Positions 1 to 6,971 of a stretch of 13,268 bases of DNA are shown one piece after another. Location: the NCBI GenBank assembly GCA_945952425.1, contig CAMFIX010000033.1, positions 1 to 13,268 on the forward strand, written 5' to 3'. The notes beneath the pieces were generated by a model, which had not been told where the DNA came from, ran no database searches, and saw only the letters and a list, made by a program, of their open reading frames with translations. Source of the DNA: an uncultured Pseudorhodobacter sp. (GTDB lineage: Bacteria; Pseudomonadota; Alphaproteobacteria; Rhodobacterales; Rhodobacteraceae). Both the position numbers and the translations under genes were made by a program. Each line of letters opens with the position of its first letter. Within the stretch, counting starts at the first letter, position 1.

Positions 1-978
1 CAGTTCCGGCCCCAGCCGGTCCAGCGCATGGCCCTCGCGCACCGTCCAGAAGTCGCGCGCCTGGGTTTCGGATTGCGCCATCAGCGCATCGGAGATCAGC
101 CCCGCGGCGAAGGCGGTCTCCAGAAAGGCCTCCAGCCGCGCGCTGTCGGCCTGCGCCTCCAGGATCACCGAGAAGGGCGGCGGGTCGGGGAACAGCCGCA
201 GCCCGGACAGCGACTGGCTGGTCGCAAAGTAATCGGCCCACATGGATTCGAAGGCGCCAAGCTCGGGCAGATCGCGCCGCGCCAGCGTCAACAGCTGCAC
301 CACCTGCGCATGGCTTTCCAGCGCGCAAAGCGCGGTCGAGCGGGCGCGGGGCTGCGGGCGCAGGCGAAAGACGGCGCGGGTGATGACGCCCAGCGTCCCC
401 TCGGACCCCGCGAACAGGTGGCGCAGGTCATAGCCGGTGTTGTCCTTCACCACCTTGCCGAGATGCGACAGCACGGTGCCATTGGCCAGCACGACCTCGA
501 TCCCCAACAGGTTGTCGCGGGTCATCCCGTCGCGCACCACGCGCAGGCCCCCGGCATTGGTGGCGATATTGCCGCCGATGGTGCAGCTGCCCCGCGCGCC
601 AAGGTCCACCGGAAAGAGGAACCCGGCCCGTGCCGCGGCCTCTTGCGCGACCTGCAGCACGGTTCCGGCGCGCAGCGTCATGGTCGCGCTGTCGGGGTCG
701 ATCTCTTCGATCCCGGCCAACCGCGAGAGCGAAAGCGCGATGTCGCCCTCCCGCGGATTGGCCCCGCCCGCAAGCCCCGTCATGCCGCCCTGCGGCACCA
801 CGGGCTGGCCTGCCGCATGACACAGGGCCAACGCCCGCGAGACCTCTTCGACCGTGGCGGGGCGCAACAGGGCACGGGGCAGGTACTGCCCCGTGCCGCT
901 GGCATCGCTCTGCGTGCCCTCGCCCACAAGGCAGCCGGTCGGGCCCAGAAGCGCGGCAAGGTCGGCAAGCAGCGTCAA
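1..978 (-). CDS. FAD-linked D-2-hydroxyacid oxidase (GlcD / D-2-hydroxyglutarate dehydrogenase type), C-terminus cut by window edge
   Basis: Reading the minus strand from 978 gives 326 codons open to the window edge. The FAD-binding type 4 (PCMH) fold is clear: VPQGGMTGLAGGAN at residues 61-74, the CTIGGNIATNAGG stretch at 132-144, and GSEGTLGVITRAVFRLRP at about 191-208. The family is usually about 460 residues, so the C-terminal part, with its HxGDGN and EHGxG metal/substrate motifs, lies outside the window. Family members oxidise D-2-hydroxy acids (lactate, glycolate, 2-hydroxyglutarate) to 2-oxo acids, passing electrons to a quinone or flavoprotein. The start is a TTG whose bases overlap the upstream stop as TTGA, suggesting translational coupling. 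No strong Shine-Dalgarno is visible; an in-frame TTG ten codons upstream is possible but less natural. It is paralogous to the oxidase at 10225-11607. Substrate unknown. Confidence 0.9.
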   Translation of the reverse strand, partial: MTLLADLAALLGPTGCLVGEGTQSDASGTGQYLPRALLRPATVEEVSRALALCHAAGQPVVPQGGMTGLAGGANPREGDIALSLSRLAGIEEIDPDSATMTLRAGTVLQVAQEAAARAGFLFPVDLGARGSCTIGGNIATNAGGLRVVRDGMTRDNLLGIEVVLANGTVLSHLGKVVKDNTGYDLRHLFAGSEGTLGVITRAVFRLRPQPRARSTALCALESHAQVVQLLTLARRDLPELGAFESMWADYFATSQSLSGLRLFPDPPPFSVILEAQADSARLEAFLETAFAAGLISDALMAQSETQARDFWTVREGHALDRLGPEL

Positions 979-1898
979 GGCTGACGGCGCAGGGCCTGCG
1001 CCATGCAATGGATGCCGCCGCCGGTCTTGGAGATTTCCGACATATCCACCGCCGCCACTTCGAAGCCCCGGGCGCGCAGTTGCGCGATGAGGCTTTTCGA
1101 GGCCGTGGGCGCGATCACCCGGTCGCCGCCCAGCGACATGAAGTTGCAGCCCAGCGCCATCGTGTCCTGGAAGCGCACGTCGAGGATCTCGTCGCCCTTG
1201 GCCTTCAGCCATTCGACGATGCCCGGCCCGGTGCAGGCCAGGCAGACGGCGGTCAGCTTCGGGGCGATCGGCACGACCATCAGGTCGATATGGACGTAAT
1301 ATTCGTCGATGAAGGCCAGGCGGGTCTCCCAGCCTTCCTTGTCGAACCACTCCTGCACCTGCCGCGCGCCCTCTTCCTGAGTGCGCGCCCCGCCGCAGCC
1401 GATCAGCACGCAGCCCTCTTCGATGACGTTGAAGTCGCCGCCTTCGAACGTGCCCGCGGTCACCATGTCGTAAATCGGGATGCCCAGCTGTTCATAGGTG
1501 CGGATCGCGGCATAGTTCTCGCCGCGCCGCCACCAGTTGGCCATGGCGGTGATGAAGGCGCCATAAGGCGTCATCACGCTGGAATCGCGGGAATAGACCT
1601 GCATCGGCAGCTCGGGCGTCGGTTCGTGCATATGCACGTTGACGCCGAAATGCCGGTAGGCGGCGACCAGCTCGGCATGTTGGGCCTGGGCCACCTGGAT
1701 GTTGCAGGGCGCCTCGCGCAGGTGCTTGCGCGACAAAGAGCTGGTCGACAGGTGCCGCAGATGCGCCGGGCTGCCGAGCAGGACATCGGTCAAGCGGTCG
1801 GTCTCGTTGCGGAACCCCCAGGCCTGAAGCGGCGCGGTGCCACCTTCGGGGTTGCGGCGGCGCAGGCTGAAGGGTTCGGGGCGGGCAGGGGCGTTCAT
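975..1898 (-). CDS. Dimethylarginine dimethylaminohydrolase / arginine deiminase superfamily hydrolase
   Basis: A 307-residue protein of the guanidine-modifying pentein superfamily, whose members attack a guanidinium carbon with a catalytic cysteine to give a urea or amine product. Visible hallmarks in order are SRDSSV at 103-108, FEGGDFNVI at 151-159 (the ExGD substrate-binding motif), HIDLMVVP from His203 (catalytic His), and GGGIHCM near the end with Cys298 as predicted nucleophile. Length fits DDAH-like proteins. The ATG at 1898 is chosen because AAAGGA lies about 8 nt upstream; the longer open frame starts inside the preceding gene. It begins 19 nt after the amidohydrolase stop, and its own stop overlaps the oxidase start, so the three form one operon. 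Possible substrates are methylated arginine, arginine, 2-ketoarginine or another guanidino acid. Sequence alone does not choose between them, though the superfamily call is strong. Confidence 0.9.
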   Translation of the reverse strand: MNAPARPEPFSLRRRNPEGGTAPLQAWGFRNETDRLTDVLLGSPAHLRHLSTSSLSRKHLREAPCNIQVAQAQHAELVAAYRHFGVNVHMHEPTPELPMQVYSRDSSVMTPYGAFITAMANWWRRGENYAAIRTYEQLGIPIYDMVTAGTFEGGDFNVIEEGCVLIGCGGARTQEEGARQVQEWFDKEGWETRLAFIDEYYVHIDLMVVPIAPKLTAVCLACTGPGIVEWLKAKGDEILDVRFQDTMALGCNFMSLGGDRVIAPTASKSLIAQLRARGFEVAAVDMSEISKTGGGIHCMAQALRRQP

Positions 1899-1917
1899 CG
1901 CTTTGTCCTTTCGGGGT

Positions 1918-3510
1918 TCAGGCGCCGGGCATGGCGGAGGGTATCCACCAGTCATGCCCGCGCGGCGTGGTGACATATTCGGGCCAGCGGAAATGGATGG
2001 GCGGGTCATAGTCGCATTGCGGCGCAAGCCAGGCGTCGCCGCCGATGCCGCCGCCGGTGCGGCTGCGGAACTCGGCCATGGCGGCGTCGCGGGCGGTCTG
2101 GTCCTCCAAGAGGCGCAGGGCCGACAGCGCAAGGATTTTCGCCGCGGTCTGCACCATCGGGTCGATGGTCGCCGGAATGCCGCCCAAGGCGTTCATCACC
2201 CAGGCCGGATAGGCATAGCCGTCAGGCCCCTGCAACGCCGGGCGGGCAACATAGAACCGCGCGGTGGGCGCGTGCCAGCACATGTCGGTGTAATCGTCCG
2301 AGGTCGAGTGGCTCTGGCTCGGCGGCAGATCGCGGCGCAGGATCGCCTCGGCGGCCTCGGGCGCGATCAGTTGGGACATCTGCGGCAGGAAAGGCTCGTC
2401 CATCGGCGCCAGGCCGAGGTTGGCCTGGATCTCGCGCGCCACGGCCTTGGCAGCTTCGTCCCAGACCGGGGCACCCACGGCCTGCATCGCCTCCCAGACT
2501 GTGGTTGCGATGGCGTGGTTGGCCAGGCCGGGGCGAGACTTGCAGACCCAATGCCGCTCCCACCGGCAGCCGGTCATCGCCGCCGCCGCCGCCGCGTTGC
2601 GGTCCAGCACCGCCGTCACCTGCTCGGCCATGGCAATGGTCGGCACGCGCATCATGTATTGCACCTCGGCGAGGCCTGCGGGCAGGTTGTCGGCCGTGGC
2701 CTGCCCCGCGGTCAGGATCGCCTCGCTGATCGACCAGCCGCCCTGATGCGGCAGCATCGAATCGCGCAGGGATTTCGAGGTCAGGAACATCAGGTTCAGG
2801 GCGTCATTCGCGCCGGGCGCCCGCACCGCGCTATGGGCCTGCGGGATCGGCGCGCCGTCGTGACGGCCCCAGGCCTCGGGCTGGTCGCAGAGAAAGCGGT
2901 AGATCATCGACCAACCGGCGCCGCAATGCGTGTCCCAGCGGACGGTGTTGCACATCGGCAGCATATAGAACGGATGAAACGACAGGATCGCCGCCAGCCC
3001 GTCGTAATAGCCTTTCGCCGCATGGATGGGCTTCGATCCGCGGACCTTCTCGGCCGGTTCGCCGGTAAAGCGCAGGCCGCCCGGGATGCCATGCTTCTCC
3101 ATCGCGGCCTTGGTCGCCAAAAGCCCGCCCAGCCCCGCCATCCCCAGGCCCGAATGCGGGTCGGTATGGCCGCCCGCCTGAAAGCCCAGCCCAGCCCGGG
3201 GCTCGCGCCGGGTCGAGGCCGCCTGACAATTGCCCGGGATGCCGTCATACTCGGCATACATGCCGATCACCGGCCCCGCGCCATTGTGCCATTCGGCGCA
3301 AAAGGCGGTGGGCATCCCGGCCGAACCCTCTTCGACCGTGAATCCCTCGGCGCGCAGCCGTTCGACATACCAGGCGGCGGAGCGATATTCGCGCCAGGCC
3401 GTCTCGCCATGGTCGAAGATCGTGCTGCACCAGGCCGACAGATCGGCGGCGCGGGCGCCCACATGGGCCAGCGCAGTCTCTTGGGCGGCGGAAAGCGTCG
3501 AGAGGGTCAA
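1918..3510 (-). CDS. M20-family amidohydrolase (AbgB / IAA-amino-acid-hydrolase type), atypical metal site
   Basis: A 530-residue protein of the M20 metallo-aminoacylase/amidohydrolase family, which hydrolyses amide bonds of N-acyl or aminobenzoyl amino acids. Family landmarks are YAEYDGIPG at 85-93, GGHTDPHSGLG at 113-123, FTGEPAEK at 148-155 (Glu154 matches the general base), SFHP with His179, the dimerisation-domain segment DNLPAGLAEVQYMMRVPT at about 274-291, and TSDDYTDMCWHAPTARF at 403-419. Three positions that usually bind metal look changed: Gly113 for Cys, Lys155 for Glu, and no His in the C-terminal segment around 450-457. It is about 50-90 residues longer than typical M20D enzymes, with a distinctive C-terminal tail rich in W, P and D. 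The start is TTG with AGGAG six nt upstream; no in-frame ATG fits. It is first gene of the minus operon, divergent from LysR, an arrangement like abgR-abgAB. Substrate unknown. Confidence 0.88.
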   Translation of the reverse strand: MTLSTLSAAQETALAHVGARAADLSAWCSTIFDHGETAWREYRSAAWYVERLRAEGFTVEEGSAGMPTAFCAEWHNGAGPVIGMYAEYDGIPGNCQAASTRREPRAGLGFQAGGHTDPHSGLGMAGLGGLLATKAAMEKHGIPGGLRFTGEPAEKVRGSKPIHAAKGYYDGLAAILSFHPFYMLPMCNTVRWDTHCGAGWSMIYRFLCDQPEAWGRHDGAPIPQAHSAVRAPGANDALNLMFLTSKSLRDSMLPHQGGWSISEAILTAGQATADNLPAGLAEVQYMMRVPTIAMAEQVTAVLDRNAAAAAAMTGCRWERHWVCKSRPGLANHAIATTVWEAMQAVGAPVWDEAAKAVAREIQANLGLAPMDEPFLPQMSQLIAPEAAEAILRRDLPPSQSHSTSDDYTDMCWHAPTARFYVARPALQGPDGYAYPAWVMNALGGIPATIDPMVQTAAKILALSALRLLEDQTARDAAMAEFRSRTGGGIGGDAWLAPQCDYDPPIHFRWPEYVTTPRGHDWWIPSAMPGA

Positions 3511-3516
3511 AACCGG

Positions 3517-3521
3517 CTCCT
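3517..3521 (-). promoter_or_regulatory. Shine-Dalgarno AGGAG fixing a TTG start
   Basis: On the minus strand AGGAG sits six nucleotides before the TTG at 3510-3508 and decides the start of the amidohydrolase. A nearby ATG at about 3526 is in another frame and would not read the M20 protein. Confidence 0.7.
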
Positions 3522-3527
3522 GTCATC

Positions 3528-3573
3528 GGGCGGCCCGCCCTGCGCCGGGGCGCATCCGGGGCGGCCTGCCCCC
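3528..3573. repeat. Cluster of three GC-rich inverted repeats in the amidohydrolase leader
   Basis: Three adjacent short palindromes are visible: GGGCGG-C-CCGCCC at 3528-3540, TGCGCC-GG-GGCGCA at 3541-3554, and GGGGC-GGCCT-GCCCC at about 3558-3572. They lie between the amidohydrolase ribosome binding site and the AT-rich control region, so the leader RNA of the minus operon would be strongly folded if transcription starts upstream of them. There is no T-run on the minus strand side, so this is not a standard terminator. In DNA this GC-rich, short hairpins arise often by chance, so a function is not claimed. Confidence 0.4.
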
Positions 3574-3614
3574 TATGGCTACACGCCGCCGGACGGGGCG
3601 AAAAAGTGAAACCT

Positions 3615-3632
3615 TTTGCTGATTTCGGCAAA
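3615..3632. promoter_or_regulatory. Imperfect palindrome TTTGCTG-N4-CGGCAAA in the divergent control region
   Basis: The arms TTTGCTG (3615-3621) and CGGCAAA (3626-3632) form an inverted repeat with one mismatch and a 4-nt centre, inside the only AT-rich block between the divergent amidohydrolase and LysR genes. Nearly the same element, with perfect arms and a 3-nt centre, lies before the ABC operon at 4611-4627. LysR-type regulators bind interrupted dyads in such divergent regions and commonly control both their own gene and the neighbours, so this is a candidate operator. The assignment to the local LysR protein is inference. Confidence 0.55.
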
Positions 3633-3701
3633 TTATTTTCACGCTGGCTGGCCAGCGAGGTCGCCCGTGGCTATTCTTTCCGCATCGGCAAGGAGAAACG
3701 T

Positions 3702-4586
3702 ATGCCCCGCATCCCCTCCACGCAGGCCTTGCGCGCGCTGGAAAGCTTTGCCCGCCATGGCACGGTCTGGCAGGCGGCGGACGAGCTGCACCTGACGCGC
3801 AGCGCCGTCAGCCACCAGCTGCGGCTGTTGGAGCGCGACCTGGGGTTCCGGCTGGTCAACCGCGTGGGCACGCGGGTCGAGCTGACGCCGCAGGGCCGCG
3901 CCTATGCCGAAGACATCCGCCGCGCGCTGGCCGCCATCGCCGGATCGGCCTCGCGCCAGATGGGCCGCGGGGTCAGCGGCACCCTGACCGTCAGCTGCAC
4001 GCCCGGTTTTGCCTCGACCTGGCTTTGCCCCAAGGTCGGCCGCTTCCGCGAGACCTGCCCCGACGTCCTGCTCTCGCTGGTCACGCCGCGGCGGTTGGAC
4101 GATGTCAGCAACCCGGATGTCGATATTTTCATCACCTTCGGCCTGGGCAACCAGCCCTCGATGGAGGTCGAGCTGCTGAAGGAGGTCGAATTCGCGCCGC
4201 TGTGCAGCCCGGCGCTGCTGAACCGCTTCGACGGCCTGCCCGAGATTTCCAGCCTGCTGCAGGCCAACCTGCTGCACCTGGGCGATTACCAGGATTGGCA
4301 GAACTGGTTCCGCATCGTCGGCCTGCCCGAAGAGGCCGCGCGGACCGGGCAGCGTTTCTCCGACATGAACCTGGTCTATGCCGCCACGATGGCCTCGCAG
4401 GGGGTGGCGATGGGCGATGAATTCATCTGCCGCCAGGCGATGGCCGAGGGACTTCTGGTGCGCCCCTTCGACACCGCCATCCGGTCCGAGCGGTCGTATT
4501 TCCTGGTCGTGCCGCCGGAAAAATCCGGCAATCCTGCCGTTGCCGCGTTTCGAACCTGGATGGCCAACGAATTGCCCATGCCGTAA
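3702..4586 (+). CDS. LysR-family transcriptional regulator (GcvA-like)
   Basis: A 294-residue LysR-type regulator, the usual length for the family. The N-terminal winged helix-turn-helix spans about residues 1-62, with TVWQAADELHLTRSAVSHQL at 21-40 as the recognition segment and the LTPQGRAYAEDI linker start at 61-72. From about residue 90 follows the effector-binding domain (SGTLTVSCTPGFASTWLCP and onward). The ATG at 3702 is preferred over upstream codons of the same frame because AAGGAG lies just before it (about 3690-3694) and the protein then begins exactly as GcvA-like proteins do, with xRxPSTQALRALESFARHG. It is divergent from the amidohydrolase operon and lies 102 bp upstream of the ABC importer on the same strand. 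It probably senses a substrate or intermediate of this locus and controls both operons; the effector is unknown. Confidence 0.93.
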   Translation: MPRIPSTQALRALESFARHGTVWQAADELHLTRSAVSHQLRLLERDLGFRLVNRVGTRVELTPQGRAYAEDIRRALAAIAGSASRQMGRGVSGTLTVSCTPGFASTWLCPKVGRFRETCPDVLLSLVTPRRLDDVSNPDVDIFITFGLGNQPSMEVELLKEVEFAPLCSPALLNRFDGLPEISSLLQANLLHLGDYQDWQNWFRIVGLPEEAARTGQRFSDMNLVYAATMASQGVAMGDEFICRQAMAEGLLVRPFDTAIRSERSYFLVVPPEKSGNPAVAAFRTWMANELPMP

Positions 4587-4610
4587 TCGCCCGGCTTTAG
4601 GTGAATTTTG

Positions 4611-4627
4611 TTTGCCGATACGGCAAA
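4611..4627. promoter_or_regulatory. Perfect palindrome TTTGCCG-ATA-CGGCAAA before the ABC operon
   Basis: Seven-base perfect arms around ATA lie in the gap between the LysR stop and the ATPase start. This is the same motif as at 3615-3632, so the two probably bind one regulator. A weak sigma70-like pair, TTGTTC at 4638-4643 and TAGCAT at 4661-4666 with 17-nt spacing, lies directly downstream. The palindrome would then sit just upstream of the -35 box, a position typical for a LysR activator. The promoter match is weak and offered only as a candidate. Confidence 0.6.
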
Positions 4628-4688
4628 AACATTTCGATTGTTCCTCTATGGTGCCGCTTCTAGCATTCCCTTCAATCAAGGAGGGCAC

Positions 4689-5759
4689 ATGCGCGAGAAA
4701 CCGAATGCCGCCGAGATCGGCGCGACCGGGATCGGCAAGGATTTCGGCTCGTTCACCGCGCTCTCGGATGTCTCGATGCAGGTCGGGCGGGGCGAGTTCC
4801 TGACGCTCCTGGGCCCTTCGGGGTCGGGCAAGACGACCTTCCTGATGATCCTTTCGGGCTTCGAGGCGCCGACCCGCGGGCGGCTGACGCTGGATGGCCG
4901 CGACATGACGGCGACCCCGGCCGAACAGCGCGGCTTCGGCATGGTCTTCCAGGGCTATGCGCTTTTCCCGCATATGACGGTCGAAGAGAACATCGCCTTT
5001 CCGCTGAAGGTGCAGAAACGCGCCTCCGCCGAGATCCGCCGCCGCGTGGCCGAGATCGTCGAGCTTGTGGGCCTGGGCGATCACGGCCACAAGCGGCCCG
5101 CGGGGCTTTCGGGCGGCCAGCAGCAGCGCGTCGCCCTGGCGCGGGCCTTGGTCTATGAACCCTCGGTTCTTCTGCTGGACGAGCCTTTCTCGGCGCTGGA
5201 CAAGAACCTGCGCGGCCAGATGCAGGACGAGATGCGCCGCCTGCACCGCGAGACCGGCACGACCTTCGTCTTCGTGACCCATGACCAGTCCGAGGCGCTG
5301 GCCCTGTCCACCCGCATCGCGATTTTCGAAAAGGGCCGGCTGCAGCAACTGGCCAGCCCGCGTGAGGTCTATGAACGGCCGGCGAACCGTTTCGTCGCGG
5401 AGTTCCTGGGCGACATCAACATCCTCGCGCTCAGCGGGCTGGGCACCGACGGCCCCCTCGCCGCTGGTGCCTTCGAGGGCCAGCACCTGCGCGTCGCACC
5501 CGGCGCGCCGGGGGCGGCGAACCTCGCCGTGCGGCCGGAATACATGCGCCTGCATCTGGCCCGGCCCGACAGCGGCAATGCGGTGGCGGCGCGGCTGGAT
5601 CACCTGACCTATCTCGGCAGCGAAACCCGCCTGGCCTTGCGCAGCGCGGGCGGGGCAGAGCTGACCCTGACCCTGCCGACCGCCGACCTGCCCGCGGGGC
5701 TGGAGCCGGGCCTCTCCGTCTGGGCCGGTTGGCCCGAGACGCGCGGCTTTCTGCTGTAA
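4689..5759 (+). CDS. ABC transporter ATP-binding protein, spermidine/putrescine (PotA-like) class
   Basis: A 356-residue cytoplasmic ATPase that would power import through the two permeases encoded downstream. The nucleotide-binding motifs are all present and intact: Walker A GPSGSGKT at 42-49, Q-loop Gln88 in VFQGYALFPHMTV, signature LSGGQQQR at 140-147, Walker B LLLDEP at 161-166, D-loop SALD, and H-loop His198 in VTHDQSEA. The region after about 240 is the TOBE-type regulatory domain (AVRPEYMRL and the tail) found in PotA, MalK and similar importers. The ATG at 4689 is chosen because AAGGAGGG ends three nt before it; the frame is open further upstream but that part runs through the operator. 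It is first gene of a five-gene operon. The transported substrate cannot be read from an ATPase; the polyamine/opine class is inferred from overall similarity and from the binding protein. Confidence 0.95.
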   Translation: MREKPNAAEIGATGIGKDFGSFTALSDVSMQVGRGEFLTLLGPSGSGKTTFLMILSGFEAPTRGRLTLDGRDMTATPAEQRGFGMVFQGYALFPHMTVEENIAFPLKVQKRASAEIRRRVAEIVELVGLGDHGHKRPAGLSGGQQQRVALARALVYEPSVLLLDEPFSALDKNLRGQMQDEMRRLHRETGTTFVFVTHDQSEALALSTRIAIFEKGRLQQLASPREVYERPANRFVAEFLGDINILALSGLGTDGPLAAGAFEGQHLRVAPGAPGAANLAVRPEYMRLHLARPDSGNAVAARLDHLTYLGSETRLALRSAGGAELTLTLPTADLPAGLEPGLSVWAGWPETRGFLL

Positions 5760-5806
5760 GACACCGCCTGTCATATAAAAACACAAGCGAAACAAGGGAG
5801 TAGAAG

Positions 5807-6922
5807 ATGCATGAGCACTTTCTGAAGGACCAGGCCGAAATCCTGAAGACGCAGCTGGCCCGCGGGGCGATCTCGCGCCGGGGCTTTGCGCAGCTGGCCG
5901 CGGTCCTGATGGGCAGCACGGCGCTGGGCCTGCGTGGCACTGCGGCCCAGGCGGCGGGCGGCGAGCTGGTCTTCGTCAACTGGGGTGGCGATGCGGGCAC
6001 GGCCTATGACGAGGCTTACGGCAAGCCCTTCCTGGCCGATACCGGCATCACGGTGAAGCAGGACGGCTCCGGCCCGACCGAGGGCGCCATCGCGGCGCAG
6101 GTCCAAAGCGGCAAGCCGGCCTGGGATATCGTGGACGCCGACCCCTTCTCGGCCGAGTCCCTGGGCAAGAAGGACATGATGGAGAAGATCGACTATGCCG
6201 TGGTCGACAAGACCAAGCAGCGCCCGGGCTTCGGCTGGGACTATGCGGCGTCGAGCTATTTCTACTCCTACATCATCGCCTATGACGCCAAGAAATTCGC
6301 CGACAACCCGCCGAAGTCGATGGCCGATTTCTTCGACGTCGCGAAATTCCCCGGCAAGCGCGCTTTGTACAAATGGGGCACGGGCATGTGGGAGGCCGCG
6401 CTGCTGGCCGATGGCGTGACGGCGGACAAGCTTTACCCGCTGGACCTGAAGCGCGCCCATGACAAGATCGCGGCCTTCAAGGACAATGTCGTGGCCTATT
6501 GGGGCGGCGGGGCGGAAAGCCAGTCGCTTTTGCTGAACGGCGATGCGTCCATGGCGCTGATCTGGTCGACCCGGGCCAAGCTGATCGAGACCGACTCGGG
6601 CGGCGATGTGAAGTTCATCTGGGATCAGGGGCTGATCGCGCCGGGTGCCATGGCGGTGCTGAAGGGCAATCCGGGCGGCAAGGAGGCCGCGATGAAGTTC
6701 ATCGCCTCGGCCCAAGACCCCGCCAAGCAGGTCGTCATGTTCAAGATGCTGGGGCAGGGGCCCGCCAACCCGGCCGCCGATGCGCTGCTGCCGCCGGAAG
6801 AGGCGCGCTACAACCCGGTGGACCCGGCGAATTTCGCCGTGCAGATCCCGCTGGACATGCCCTGGTACGAACAGAACTACGGCGCCGCGCTGGACGAGTA
6901 TCTGAAGATCATCTCGGCCTGA
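5807..6922 (+). CDS. ABC transporter periplasmic substrate-binding protein (PotD/spermidine-putrescine class), Tat-exported
   Basis: A 371-residue extracytoplasmic solute-binding protein of the PotD-like class, which captures the substrate in the periplasm and delivers it to the permease pair. The N-terminus carries a twin-arginine signal, SRRGFAQL with the RR at 24-25, then the hydrophobic stretch AAVLMGSTALGL and a likely cleavage after AQA near residue 49. Tat export means it is folded before secretion. The mature part begins ELVFVNWGGDAGTAYDEAY and contains WDIVDADPF and PGKRALYKWGTGMWEAAL, matching the two-lobed fold of this class. The start has AAGGGAG 7-13 nt upstream. It lies 47 nt after the ATPase gene and is followed by a strong hairpin before the first permease. 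The ligand is unknown; an organic cation or guanidino compound is plausible from the neighbouring genes. Confidence 0.93.
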   Translation: MHEHFLKDQAEILKTQLARGAISRRGFAQLAAVLMGSTALGLRGTAAQAAGGELVFVNWGGDAGTAYDEAYGKPFLADTGITVKQDGSGPTEGAIAAQVQSGKPAWDIVDADPFSAESLGKKDMMEKIDYAVVDKTKQRPGFGWDYAASSYFYSYIIAYDAKKFADNPPKSMADFFDVAKFPGKRALYKWGTGMWEAALLADGVTADKLYPLDLKRAHDKIAAFKDNVVAYWGGGAESQSLLLNGDASMALIWSTRAKLIETDSGGDVKFIWDQGLIAPGAMAVLKGNPGGKEAAMKFIASAQDPAKQVVMFKMLGQGPANPAADALLPPEEARYNPVDPANFAVQIPLDMPWYEQNYGAALDEYLKIISA

Positions 6923-6931
6923 CCCCCTCCT

Positions 6932-6953
6932 GCCCCCGCCTTCGGGCGGGGGC
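6932..6953 (+). promoter_or_regulatory. Intercistronic GC hairpin with UUCG tetraloop
   Basis: GCCCCCGCC (6932-6940), TTCG (6941-6944) and GGCGGGGGC (6945-6953) make a perfect nine-base-pair stem closed by the very stable C(UUCG)G tetraloop. It starts 10 nt after the binding-protein stop and ends 18 nt before the permease ATG. No T-run follows, so it is unlikely to be a full terminator. It fits the RNA-stabilising or partial-attenuation hairpins that keep binding-protein levels above permease levels in other ABC operons, such as malE-malF. Confidence 0.7.
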
Positions 6954-6971
6954 GCCTTGCGAAAGCCCGCC

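Noticed and set aside
28..984. 318-codon plus-strand open frame at the left edge
   Set aside because: The minus strand here encodes the FAD oxidase with its cofactor motifs in unbroken frame; the plus frame has no recognisable protein features.
1837..3609. 590-codon plus-strand open frame opposite the amidohydrolase
   Set aside because: Same artefact: low-complexity R/G/H-rich translation, no domain, and no ribosome binding site, while the minus strand encodes a clear M20 enzyme.
3642..3657. CGCTGG-CTGG-CCAGCG inverted repeat in the LysR leader, considered as an operator
   Set aside because: It has no second copy in the other control region and short GC palindromes of this size are common in this DNA; the TTTGCYG/CGGCAAA pair is the better candidate.
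3639..5795. 718-codon minus-strand open frame antisense to the LysR and ABC ATPase genes
   Set aside because: The plus strand in the same region encodes two proteins with complete, recognised motifs. The antisense translation is rich in R, G, A, Q and H without any domain, as expected for mirror frames in GC-rich DNA.
6932..6953. Hairpin considered as a rho-independent terminator
   Set aside because: No T-run follows, and the permeases needed to complete the importer lie just downstream with no other evident promoter, so full termination is unlikely.
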